A stretch of 64,000 nt of DNA from Leptospira congkakensis (GCF_004770265.1 NZ_RQGQ01000004.1:62001-126000), one strand, 5' to 3'. Positions 40,163 to 48,584 are shown, numbered from the stretch's first letter. Made by a program: numbers and translations. Notes: generated by a model from the letters alone, not told the origin.

Positions 40163-41293
40163 CTAGATGTAGAGTGAATCCTCTGGAATGTCAGGGAGTA
40201 ACACTGTGAAAGTGGAACCTTTTCCTTCCAAACTTTCGACAGTAATTGTTCCACCGAGAACTTCCACCTGGGATTTTGTAATAAAAAGTCCGATCCCCCT
40301 TGCGTCTTCGTTTTTGTGAAAGGTTTTAAACATTCCAAAGATTTTGGCACCGTGTTTTTCTAAATTGATTCCAAGTCCATTGTCCTCAAAAGATAGAACC
40401 ACTTGGTTTTCTGTTTTTTTGGCAGTGATTTTAAGAGAGGCACCAGTTTTCAAACGTACATACTTCACTGCATTCGAGATTAGGTTGAGGAGGATACTTT
40501 CTAGGTATACGGGAATGATTTTTAATTTTAAGTTCTTTTCTAAGTCAATGATGATTTGGATGTTTCTAGATTCAATCGATCCTTTGAGTATGTTCAAAGT
40601 TTTTTGAATTTCTTTTTCTAAATCACAAACTTCCACTGGTTTGTTTAACATCTGTCCTATGGAAACAATATCGTTTAAGTGAATGATTGTTTCGTTCAGT
40701 TTGTCCGCAGATGTGTGTAACATTTCCATGATACTTTTTTTTTCTTCATCTGTAGGATTTTCTTCTAACAAACCAATCAGAGATTTAAAGTTGGCAGAAT
40801 GTTGTCTGACATTGTGTGAGATGATATAAGCAAAATTCTGCAAACGACTGTTTTGAATCCCTGTAAAATGTAACATCTTATCCGTGTTCTCCATCGCTTC
40901 TACAGTTTCTGTGATGTCTTCTAAGAGAAAAGAAAACTGATTGGATGTGAGAATTGATGTTCGGAGGGAATAGATTTTTTTGATACTTTTATCTTTGGGA
41001 AAAAGTTCCGAGTGATTGATGAGAATTCGGGATGGTTTTCCTCCTTCCAGGGAGTGGACGATCTCAGAAAAAAATCCATCTGATTGAAACGTTGGAAATA
41101 AATCTAGGAGCGACTGGGTATTTTTCTGATTTATTTTTTGATCAAAAATCGATCTAGCCATCGGGTTTGCATAGATAAGATTACTCTCTAAGGAAAGTTC
41201 AGAACTGGGAGATTCAAAAACTAATACAGAATGAGGTAGGCCATTCGCAAACAGAACGAAGGTAGTCGGGAGTGAATTTTTAGAAGAAAACAT
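40163..41293 (-). CDS. PAS-type sensor histidine kinase
   Basis: A 376-residue soluble kinase. The N-terminal part (about 10-130) looks like a PAS sensor (LIYANPMARSIFDQKIN, YSLRTSILTSNQFSFLLEDITE). The H-box is AYIISHNVRQHSANF, the variant with HNxR that is common in spirochaete and Bacteroidetes kinases; the ATPase part has an N-box (ILLNLISNAVKYVRLK), G1 (FEDNGLGINLEKHG) and G2 (ARGIGLFITKSQVEVLGG). No receiver gene is adjacent, so the partner is unknown. It stands alone, separated from sucC and from the lipoprotein gene by untranslated gaps. Confidence 0.88.
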   Translation of the reverse strand: MFSSKNSLPTTFVLFANGLPHSVLVFESPSSELSLESNLIYANPMARSIFDQKINQKNTQSLLDLFPTFQSDGFFSEIVHSLEGGKPSRILINHSELFPKDKSIKKIYSLRTSILTSNQFSFLLEDITETVEAMENTDKMLHFTGIQNSRLQNFAYIISHNVRQHSANFKSLIGLLEENPTDEEKKSIMEMLHTSADKLNETIIHLNDIVSIGQMLNKPVEVCDLEKEIQKTLNILKGSIESRNIQIIIDLEKNLKLKIIPVYLESILLNLISNAVKYVRLKTGASLKITAKKTENQVVLSFEDNGLGINLEKHGAKIFGMFKTFHKNEDARGIGLFITKSQVEVLGGTITVESLEGKGSTFTVLLPDIPEDSLYI

Positions 41294-41375
41294 AAGGGTT
41301 CAAACTTTTGCAAGGTAAACTACCCTTACCATCCATCTGACGAAGCAAATCTAAAAATTATGTCATTCTTTTCGG

Positions 41376-42647
41376 CTAAAGTTTATTCCAATAGGGAGAA
41401 AGTCTGAGGGAATTGCAGAACCTTCCTTTCGATTTCGTTTGGATGAGATCGAATCGATTGGCTCCATGCGGAGCTAGGTAGATATTGCCATCTGGACCTA
41501 AGGCACCACCCCGATAGGAATCTCCTGCAGTAGTTTTAGGAAAGAGAGTTGTGATGGTATTGTCTTTGGTATCAATCGATATAAAATCTGTAGCATTATC
41601 ACTCGGAACGGGATAGATTTTTCCGTTGGGAGCAAGAACAGCACCATTGAACATATTTGTTGTTGGAGCCGGAAGGTAAGCTGCTATGTCAATTTGATTC
41701 GTGGTCGGGTTTAAATAAATCACAGGATGTGCATTGTATGGAATGAAATAAATTCGTCCATTCGGAGTGAGGACACCGGCAATATAAGCACCACTACCGG
41801 GAAATACATAAGGGTGGAAGGAGACCGAATCATCTTTTGTATCCAGAATGGCCATACTTGTCGCTAGAAACGGAATGAAATATATCTTTCCTTGAGGGGT
41901 TAGAACCGCCGAAGAGTAACCACTTCCGGTTGGGGTTGTTACGGATCCAATGGAAGCTTTGTTTGTATCATAATAACGAATGATGGTTTCCGAACTTGGA
42001 ACAAAGTAAATTTTTCCATTGGGAGCATACATTGCTCCGTTATAAGCTGTTGCCGACATACTTGGGTTACCCATAGTCGCCTTTGCGTTGTTATTTGTAG
42101 TGTCTATCGATTGGAAATCATTCAATTGATGTGGTGATAAATATATTTTCCCCGAAGGTCCAAGTGAACCACCGATAAACTCAACATAACTACTTTTCGA
42201 ACCAACATTCGTATAAGCTTTGGTTACTGGGTTAATGGATAAAAACATCTCAGATGCATACGGTAGAAAATAGATCTCTCCATTCGGCGCATTGAGAGCC
42301 CCTTGGAAAGCGGTGGAGCTATTTCCCGTTATGGAACCGATGGTTTCCGATCTATATTGAAATAAATCTTCCGTTCCATCGGATCCTAGTGCAAACTGTG
42401 ATTCCATCTCTGCTTTGACCTGGGGCCAATTCTCGGCTAAATGAGTTTCTTCGTAGGAAAGGTCGCAGGCGGGTAACTTTATGGACAGATTGTAACCACA
42501 CTGGTTACTTTTATCCTTTGTAATGAGCCTGTAAAAAATGTTGGGTAGAAAAATAGAGTCCTCTAGGTCGCAAGGATTGTCAGCTTTGGGGCTGGCGCAG
42601 GAAACTAATAAAGAGAAAAAGAAACATGAAACAAAGAAACGGTTCAT
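41376..42647 (-). CDS. Lipoprotein with a predicted seven-bladed beta-propeller
   Basis: A 423-residue lipoprotein (signal FFFSLLVSC, lipid Cys17). The N-terminal mature part holds the pattern C17-x8-C26-D-x22-C50-G, identical in spacing to the lipoprotein at 47116. From about residue 110 there are seven repeats of about 48 residues with the core G-A-x-x-x-P-x-G-K-I-Y-F-x-P (for example GALNAPNGEIYFLP, GAMYAPNGKIYFVP, AGVLTPNGRIYFIP, GGALGPDGNIYLAP), which fits a seven-bladed propeller. Family name not recognised; a surface-exposed binding role is inferred. Not in an operon; a shared 19-bp element lies about 95 nt upstream. Confidence 0.82.
   Translation of the reverse strand: MNRFFVSCFFFSLLVSCASPKADNPCDLEDSIFLPNIFYRLITKDKSNQCGYNLSIKLPACDLSYEETHLAENWPQVKAEMESQFALGSDGTEDLFQYRSETIGSITGNSSTAFQGALNAPNGEIYFLPYASEMFLSINPVTKAYTNVGSKSSYVEFIGGSLGPSGKIYLSPHQLNDFQSIDTTNNNAKATMGNPSMSATAYNGAMYAPNGKIYFVPSSETIIRYYDTNKASIGSVTTPTGSGYSSAVLTPQGKIYFIPFLATSMAILDTKDDSVSFHPYVFPGSGAYIAGVLTPNGRIYFIPYNAHPVIYLNPTTNQIDIAAYLPAPTTNMFNGAVLAPNGKIYPVPSDNATDFISIDTKDNTITTLFPKTTAGDSYRGGALGPDGNIYLAPHGANRFDLIQTKSKGRFCNSLRLSPYWNKL
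41464..42305 (-). repeat. Seven tandem beta-propeller repeats within the lipoprotein
   Basis: Seven degenerate protein-level repeats of about 140 nt each (roughly 45-50 codons), each with the core P-x-G-x-I-Y-x-x-P. The DNA copies differ at many positions, so this is a diverged structural repeat and not a recent duplication. Confidence 0.75.
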
Positions 42648-42742
42648 AAAGGTTTAAATTTGGATGTTATGGAAAACAGGACAGCAGAATCAAGCGAGAA
42701 AGATATTTCTTGATACGGTAGAATCCGTAGCGAAAATCTTTA

Positions 42743-42761
42743 GGATTGGACAGGTTTGAAC
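42743..42761 (-). repeat. Shared 19-bp element, copy 1
   Basis: On the minus strand, in the direction of the downstream lipoprotein gene, it reads GTTCAAACCTGTCCAATCC. An identical copy lies at 46324-46342. On the plus strand, TGTTCAG follows after 11 nt; in the other copy it follows after 3 nt. It lies about 95 nt upstream of the ATG of the propeller lipoprotein. Confidence 0.75.
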
Positions 42762-42889
42762 TTTGGACCCTATGTTCAGAAATTAATCATTGTTAAAGTA
42801 AGTGAAAATTTGGGTTCCCCGTTCCGATTTTTTCGGCGGTTGGCATGATTTGAAAGAACTGGGATCTTTCGCTTGTTAGCAAGAAGCAG

Positions 42890-42915
42890 GCCATAAGTGA
42901 ATTTTCACTTATGGC
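42890..42915. promoter_or_regulatory. Perfect 26-nt palindrome
   Basis: 12-bp arms GCCATAAGTGAA (42890-42901) and TTCACTTATGGC (42904-42915) around a 2-nt centre. It lies 71 nt past the stop of the thrombospondin-domain gene. No U-tract follows on either strand, so an operator or an RNA hairpin is as likely as a terminator. Confidence 0.6.
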
Positions 42916-42985
42916 AATTGTTCTAATCGATCAATCAGAACCCGGCCGCCGTTCTCTTTTAGAGTGAACAGCCGAGTCTTAGGAA

Positions 42986-45900
42986 TTAATGCGGATCTTC
43001 CGAGCAATAGATTCCGACTTGTCGATTGTGAGTCAATTCGGTTGTCACACAATAATTTGGTGGCGGTGGTGGATTTGCGTGAGAAAAATAAAAGGCCGCA
43101 GTATTCGGGCCATTGATAACTTCGTAATATGTTGGATTCTGGTTAAGGAAAGTTCCTCGATAGATAGCTCCGCAAGCCCAACCTTCTCCCCAATAATCTC
43201 CCCAAACACGTACAGTATGATATCCGGGATTATGATATGTGGTCATATTCGGGCCCCGAGTATAGCCAGCTGGACAACTTACGTAAGCACTGATTCCATT
43301 CGCCGCAACGTCGTAAAAGCCACGATTTACATAGCAACCTCTTACTTGGCAGGAAATGGTTTCTACACCGGTGCCGCCGCATCCCGCTACTGGATCGAGG
43401 CAAATTCGAGATCTTGATCGTGTGCCAAGACCACAATTTGCACTACAATCACTCCATGCCGTCCAAGCTCCCCATCCAGAGGTTCCTGCAAGGGTTGTCA
43501 CTGTGAGTCCGACATTCGCTTGTCCACGGTTTCCCACTTCATCCAACCCAACGATACAAACATTGTAGGTTGTGTTTTGAAATAGACCACCAACGACAGT
43601 TGCCACTTGTGCATTGGGAACAAAGTTGCTAATGTTAGGTGAATGTTTCCAAGGTGCATTTTGGCATTCTGCATCATTTGTGATTGGGCTTATGGAAATA
43701 CCAATTTCATAATGGTTGATATTTCCTGTCATTCCATCATCCCCAACATTCAACCAAGTCAATTGGATCTGGTCTTGTGAAATTCCTGTACCAAGAAAGG
43801 AACTGACTTGGGCCGGAGCTATGAGATCAGCTTCATATACCATAATTTGAACAAAGTCTGTCCCCATTCTAGGTCCACCATAACAAGTGGAACTGGAGTC
43901 AGTGAAACTCAATTCAAGTGTATACATTCCTGCTACATCTGGAATAAAGGAAGCATTCAATTGGTTTCCATTCGTAATTTGTGCATTGGTTAAATTAGAA
44001 GTCGGTGGTTTCGAGATGAAGGTCCAATGATAAATATAACTTGCAGGGTTTGCGGAACAAACACCGGAGTCCGGGTCATAGGATTGCGAACCATTGAGTA
44101 GGACTGGTGTTGTTGCCATTGCATTCAATTGGTCTGGGCCTGCATTAACAATCGGTGGTAAGTTACCGAGCATTGTCGTTGCAGAAACAACCCCATTCCA
44201 TCGACCTTTGTTTCCAACTTCATCATAGCCTCTCACACAAAAGTAGTATTTTGTATCGGCACTGAGTTGTGTTACTAGAAAGTTGACATTGGTTCCTACT
44301 GTGACCCCACTAATGGAGTTTGTCACTTCGTGGCTATTGTCACAATCTGCGTCCGTATTGATCACACTTGCTGATCTTCTAATTTCGTAAGAAGATGCAT
44401 TTCCGGTGTTTCCATCATCACCAACGGCTGTCCATGCGAGTTGGATGGTTTCATTTGTCATTGCCGTTGCGGTGAGAGTGGTTACATCGGCTGGTCTCAC
44501 CGTGTCGCTCACAGCATAGGTAGTGGCAGATACGTTAGAGGAAGCCCATTCATTGCGATTTCCATTATGATCATAGGCACGAATACAATAAAAGTAGGTA
44601 GTGTGTGGTGCATGGCCGTTTGCATCCCATATTTCCACCGAACCTGCGTTCTTTGGAGTTAAGGTATGGAAGATTGTACTTGCTGCAGAACATTTTGCGT
44701 CCGTGTCGATATTGGTAGTGGCTCGACGAATTTCGTAAGCACTCACTTTTCCAAATGAACCATCGTTCCCTGGAGCTTGCCATCGCAAACGAACTCTCGT
44801 TGTTGACATTGCCGTTGCCGTCAGAGTTGTAATATTGTTAGGTGGAACTGTGTCAATGACAGTCACCGTGGAGGTTGCTTGGAAAGAACCAACGGTTACT
44901 TGAACTCCTGCGATCCCAGGGGCAATGGCTTGGAATACAGAGGAAGAAAATTCACCGACTGGTGTTCCACTGAGTCCGTTCCCCGTTGTGACAAAGGTCG
45001 ATCTTACATACCTTGGGGAGCCAAGATAAGATGCTAAAATAGAGAATGTAATTTTTTCATCTAGATACATCCTTGCTTGGTTAGGAATGACAGTCAGGGA
45101 ATCAATCAATGGATTGAATTCACCGTTTGGTGTATGGTCGGCAACATTTGGAATTCCATCTAAATCCGTATCAGGAAAAGAGGCTGCATTCGGAGAAGAC
45201 GCACTGTTTGGATTGAATCCATTGTCAATCTCCCAAGCATCCAAGTAACCGTCGTTATCTCTATCGGTATCGTAATTGCTGACGAAGGTAGGGTCTCCAG
45301 AACTTGCAGGATAGATAAATATATTTGAGGTTGGCCTAGTCGTGTTATTTCCATACACATCTACAGCTAAAACTTGGATTTGAATTCCTGCTTGGACCAT
45401 TGCTTCATAAGGGATGAGTGCGGAAAACCAATTGCCCGGTTCTGGGGTCATTCGGATAGCGACAGTGCCTTGTCCAGATGGTCCTGTGATGAGATATACT
45501 GACATCGTATCTCCATCAGGTTCGATCACTTGTGCTCGCACACGGAAAGGTAAATACGAGGATCCAGGTTTAAAATCGTAAAAGGCTCCTACGATATTGG
45601 GGGCATTATTTCCTGGTGGCGGAGTTCCTCCTCCAAAGACAGAAAATGTTCTAGATTGGAATTGGATTTTGTCGGTACTCGCGGATGTTAGAGTTCCATC
45701 CCAGCCTCCACTCACTCTCCCTGCGTTGCTAGCATCAGCAGTTGTGGAATAAATAAAACCTTGTGATTTGTTTTTTACTAGGTTGAGAGCTTCAATTTTT
45801 TCAACGTCTTGTGTAAGTGAGATCACAACATCTTTTTTAAATCGGTAGGAAGGAGTCACTTCATACGCATCGGTTGTGGGAATGAATCCATTGGGCAAAC

Positions 45901-46165
45901 TGGTTGGAGTAACAGTGTATTTTTTGATGGAAAAAGTTTTTTCCTCGTCCATTGCTCCTGGAGGAATCAAAACTTCAAAATTTCCATCTGATGATTTGAT
46001 CAATGTTCCTGCGGGTCCTGCAGTGGCACTCCCCACGCTCGTTGCTGAACCAACAACAAGTCCTAATGTTTCTAGTTTTTTATCAGCTTCTTTGGAAAAA
46101 TCCAAAAGAGCGATACAAGAGATCATGAGTTGGCTCACGATTAGAAGGTTTATAATTTTTTTCAC
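42986..46165 (-). CDS. Modular lipoprotein with ZU5-like, FN3 and thrombospondin type-1 domains
   Basis: A 1059-residue lipoprotein (signal NLLIVSQLMISC, lipid Cys17). Domains in order: a ZU5-like part (about 50-185, with VLIPPGAMDEEKTF); an Ig-like domain (about 195-290); a Ca-binding thrombospondin type-3-like stretch (DTDRDNDGYLDAWEIDNG and DTDLDGIPN, about 298-345); a further Ig-like segment (about 350-435); two FN3 domains (about 438-552 and 553-662); a PKD-like domain (about 668-778); a third FN3 (about 779-891); a thrombospondin type-1 repeat (about 895-943; WGAWTAWSDCSANCGLGTRS, six Cys); and a C-terminal Cys-containing domain of unknown fold. Likely a surface adhesion protein; ligand unknown. 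Confidence 0.85.
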   Translation of the reverse strand: MKKIINLLIVSQLMISCIALLDFSKEADKKLETLGLVVGSATSVGSATAGPAGTLIKSSDGNFEVLIPPGAMDEEKTFSIKKYTVTPTSLPNGFIPTTDAYEVTPSYRFKKDVVISLTQDVEKIEALNLVKNKSQGFIYSTTADASNAGRVSGGWDGTLTSASTDKIQFQSRTFSVFGGGTPPPGNNAPNIVGAFYDFKPGSSYLPFRVRAQVIEPDGDTMSVYLITGPSGQGTVAIRMTPEPGNWFSALIPYEAMVQAGIQIQVLAVDVYGNNTTRPTSNIFIYPASSGDPTFVSNYDTDRDNDGYLDAWEIDNGFNPNSASSPNAASFPDTDLDGIPNVADHTPNGEFNPLIDSLTVIPNQARMYLDEKITFSILASYLGSPRYVRSTFVTTGNGLSGTPVGEFSSSVFQAIAPGIAGVQVTVGSFQATSTVTVIDTVPPNNITTLTATAMSTTRVRLRWQAPGNDGSFGKVSAYEIRRATTNIDTDAKCSAASTIFHTLTPKNAGSVEIWDANGHAPHTTYFYCIRAYDHNGNRNEWASSNVSATTYAVSDTVRPADVTTLTATAMTNETIQLAWTAVGDDGNTGNASSYEIRRSASVINTDADCDNSHEVTNSISGVTVGTNVNFLVTQLSADTKYYFCVRGYDEVGNKGRWNGVVSATTMLGNLPPIVNAGPDQLNAMATTPVLLNGSQSYDPDSGVCSANPASYIYHWTFISKPPTSNLTNAQITNGNQLNASFIPDVAGMYTLELSFTDSSSTCYGGPRMGTDFVQIMVYEADLIAPAQVSSFLGTGISQDQIQLTWLNVGDDGMTGNINHYEIGISISPITNDAECQNAPWKHSPNISNFVPNAQVATVVGGLFQNTTYNVCIVGLDEVGNRGQANVGLTVTTLAGTSGWGAWTAWSDCSANCGLGTRSRSRICLDPVAGCGGTGVETISCQVRGCYVNRGFYDVAANGISAYVSCPAGYTRGPNMTTYHNPGYHTVRVWGDYWGEGWACGAIYRGTFLNQNPTYYEVINGPNTAAFYFSHANPPPPPNYCVTTELTHNRQVGIYCSEDPH

Positions 46166-46323
46166 TTTCTTGTTACCCAGTATTTTTAATATGCGCTACC
46201 CTCTGATTGGGCCAAAAGACTGTCGAACTAATTTGTTATGCGAGGTTAAAAAATAAGTTTTAACAGCTGCTTTGTTTAGGGATTTCCTTGGTGCGTACGA
46301 TTCGAACGGTGTTCAGATTGTAC

Positions 46324-46342
46324 GGATTGGACAGGTTTGAAC
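46324..46342 (-). repeat. Shared 19-bp element, copy 2
   Basis: Identical to 42743-42761 (minus strand GTTCAAACCTGTCCAATCC) and in the same orientation, about 160 nt upstream of the start of the thrombospondin-domain gene, in the gap after the metzincin-motif gene. On the plus strand it runs into TGAACGTTTGTTCA, a short inverted repeat. Confidence 0.75.
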
Positions 46343-46370
46343 GTTTGTTCAGTGGTCTTTGGTAGAGGTC

Positions 46371-47066
46371 CTAATCTTTGTTAGAATAGGTTAAAACCTG
46401 GGTTCGGTTTAGAATTTTTTTTCCTGAAGTCGTCAGGTTTGGAAAAAAGCTCGGATCTCTTTCTGGGTCATTAAGCAGGAGTTTCACGTCCCTGATTTTT
46501 TCATAACATTCTTTCATAAAGAGTTGGTGGCCACAACCTAGTAGATGGTAACCTTCGTGGATGAGGGTGGATTTGGGGCTCGTAAATAGAAGTTGGATGG
46601 TGGATTGGTATTTTGCTTTGATATAACCTCTTGTATTGGACTGGCCTTCCACAGCCCCTTGGATTTCTAATTTGATACCCACACCTGCAAAGATTCCGAG
46701 AGTCAAAACTTCAAAAGCCATATCTCCCCAAGTTCTTCCTTTTAAATATACAAGTCTGTCACAATCTTTTGTTAGGGGAGTTGACATTAGGTATCCCAAG
46801 ATATCAGCTCCCCAAAATCCAGGCCTATCCATAACACCTAAATGGGTAGGTTCCGCTTTAAGTTGGTACAAAGACAATTCTTCGTTCCAAGCGGTAAATA
46901 AATCAGCAATTTCTTCTTTCGTGATATCTGGTTCCGAGAGTAGGCAAGCTCTGAATTTGGATTCTTGGCCGAAGGAAATTTTTTCTCGGGTATCTTTTTG
47001 ATGAAATCCAATGGTGGTGCAATGAAAAAGAAAAAATAGAAGGAGAAAAGGAAATGTCTTTAACAT
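46371..47066 (-). CDS. Putative lipoprotein with a metzincin zinc motif
   Basis: A 231-residue exported protein with a short signal (FLLLFFLFHC, possible lipid Cys16, although His at -1 is unusual even for spirochaetes). Residues 170-180 read HEGYHLLGCGH, an exact HExxHxxGxxH zinc-binding motif of metzincin metalloproteases, with the catalytic Glu at 171; Met184 (QLFMKECYEK) follows very closely and could serve as, or be confused with, the Met-turn. The rest of the protein is not similar to a protease family I know, and it is small for a metzincin with a prodomain. Proteolytic activity is inference. It sits between two other lipoprotein genes on the same strand. Confidence 0.7.
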   Translation of the reverse strand: MLKTFPFLLLFFLFHCTTIGFHQKDTREKISFGQESKFRACLLSEPDITKEEIADLFTAWNEELSLYQLKAEPTHLGVMDRPGFWGADILGYLMSTPLTKDCDRLVYLKGRTWGDMAFEVLTLGIFAGVGIKLEIQGAVEGQSNTRGYIKAKYQSTIQLLFTSPKSTLIHEGYHLLGCGHQLFMKECYEKIRDVKLLLNDPERDPSFFPNLTTSGKKILNRTQVLTYSNKD

Positions 47067-47115
47067 ATAGAGTAGAGAGTCCTAGTTTTCTTTCGATTTG
47101 TTTTTACGCCAAACC

Positions 47116-48537
47116 TTAAAAATCGGAAACACAACGGATACGATTGTCCGCATTGTTTGATTTTGCAATGGGACCACCACTGGAATAACCAAAAAAAACG
47201 ATAAAAGCTTCTGAAGGATCTGCTAGCCGAGTCGTTGATGTCCAGTAATGAACACTAGGGGGGCCGAGGGAAACATTAGTATTCGGAAAGTAAATAGGGT
47301 CAACTCCAGGATTCCCATAAGTAAGATAGAAATCGAGTAAACTTCTTAGTTCATTGGCATTAGGAAGTCTCCAGGTTCTTCCTGCCAGGTTTAAACTTTG
47401 ACAATAGCTGATGGCCCCAGACCAATTGGTGGTGAGTTCTGCTCCGCCAGTGCAAGTGGTAAGGTTCGTTAGGCCAGCGGTACATCTTTGCCAAACGAGA
47501 GAAGTATCTAGGTCAAGAATGGTTCCATCGTTATTGTTTTGGAGTCGTTTGTTCTTGGGAGGAGTCCCGTTGGAAACACAACGCAAACGGTGATTGTCAG
47601 AAAAACTTCCAGTTCCAATACTAGATTCAATAAAAGTGGGATAGAATGCAGCAGTTCCTGGGGTAATTTCTGTATTTGTTTTATAATTATAACTATCGGT
47701 TGCTGGAAAATAGGTTTGGTTGATGGAAGGATTTGCTAGTGAATAATCAAAGGTACTTACGTACTCATCGATTTCCGGAACCCGCCAGTCAGTGCGACCG
47801 GCAAATCCAGATCCTGCATTGAGACTGGCGCATTCAGTTCGAGCGGCCATAAATTGAAAGTCTGTTAGCCCGGTTGGTGTACAGCCAATGGAATTTTTTC
47901 CCCTTTGGCAACTGGTCCATACTAAGCCCGTATTGAGATCGGTTGTGATTTCTACACCTGCGACAAGAGTTGGGCCGATAAAACTTTGAGAAATCCCTTT
48001 TTGAAGGTTGCCATCTTGGCCGGATACACTTGAGCAGATGGCTGGGTTGTTGGCCGCATCGTAACAAGTTGTGAGATTGGTTTTTAAGGGTAGTTTACCC
48101 ATCCACGCTGGTTGGTAAGTACAACTGGCACTCCCTTTCGGGTTACTGGCGGTAATGGTATAGGATTCTCGATTTGCTTTCCAGCCGGAATAACTTCCTT
48201 GGAGAGAATTGGAGAAAGGAGAAAAAGAAATTCCTTCTGGAAGTGGGGGTGTTGCAGAAAAACTCAAACGATTTCCATCAGAGACAAATCCTTCCGTAAA
48301 GAAAGTTCCGTTCACTCTAGGGATGAGTGGGGGACAAATTAAAAATGTGGGCGGTTCTACTTTCAAAGCAACTCCACAATGAGCTGTCTCATCGAAGTTA
48401 ACATACCTTAGGAACAAACTTTCGAGGTAATCATCTGACTTGGGATCACAGAGGTTGTTGAAATTTGATTTTTGGCAAAAAAAAGAGAGAAAAGGAACCA
48501 GAAAAGTACAGATTGTTCTTTTGGTTCTTGATAACAT
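47116..48537 (-). CDS. Lipoprotein with Ig-like and DUF1566 (Lcl) domains
   Basis: A 473-residue lipoprotein (signal FLVPFLSFFC, lipid Cys21). It carries the N-terminal pattern C21-x8-C30-D-x22-C54-G shared with the propeller lipoprotein. A putative Ig-like domain (about 75-140; PPLPEGISFSPFSNSLQGSY) is followed by two DUF1566/Lcl-type domains, of the kind found in bacterial adhesins: about 185-310 (DLNTGLVWTSCQRG, DWRVPEIDEYVS, RLRCVSN) and about 330-473 (DLDTSLVWQRCTAG, TWRLPNANELRSLLDF, NRIRCVSDF). A surface-binding role is inferred. Its start is 47 nt from the end of the upstream phosphatase gene. Confidence 0.83.
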   Translation of the reverse strand: MLSRTKRTICTFLVPFLSFFCQKSNFNNLCDPKSDDYLESLFLRYVNFDETAHCGVALKVEPPTFLICPPLIPRVNGTFFTEGFVSDGNRLSFSATPPLPEGISFSPFSNSLQGSYSGWKANRESYTITASNPKGSASCTYQPAWMGKLPLKTNLTTCYDAANNPAICSSVSGQDGNLQKGISQSFIGPTLVAGVEITTDLNTGLVWTSCQRGKNSIGCTPTGLTDFQFMAARTECASLNAGSGFAGRTDWRVPEIDEYVSTFDYSLANPSINQTYFPATDSYNYKTNTEITPGTAAFYPTFIESSIGTGSFSDNHRLRCVSNGTPPKNKRLQNNNDGTILDLDTSLVWQRCTAGLTNLTTCTGGAELTTNWSGAISYCQSLNLAGRTWRLPNANELRSLLDFYLTYGNPGVDPIYFPNTNVSLGPPSVHYWTSTTRLADPSEAFIVFFGYSSGGPIAKSNNADNRIRCVSDF

Positions 48538-48584
48538 GAAAATCTACGCGAAGGAGATGATCCTTCCTCTGATTTCTTAGGGAT

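Larger units (their letters stand above)
42648..42985. other. 338-nt non-coding gap between two lipoprotein genes
   Basis: No plausible gene was seen. It holds the upstream region of the propeller lipoprotein, one copy of the 19-bp shared element (42743-42761), a perfect 26-nt palindrome (42890-42915), and a weaker inverted repeat AGAAC/GTTCT (about 42937-42955). It lies downstream of the thrombospondin-domain gene. Confidence 0.7.

Noticed and set aside
42937..42955. AGAAC-N9-GTTCT inverted repeat as a terminator of the thrombospondin-domain gene
   Set aside because: Only 5-bp arms with mismatches inside and no T-run in the right direction.
42989..43417. Open frame of 142 codons antisense to the thrombospondin-domain gene
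   Set aside because: Overlaps the best-supported domain of the minus-strand gene; no family likeness.
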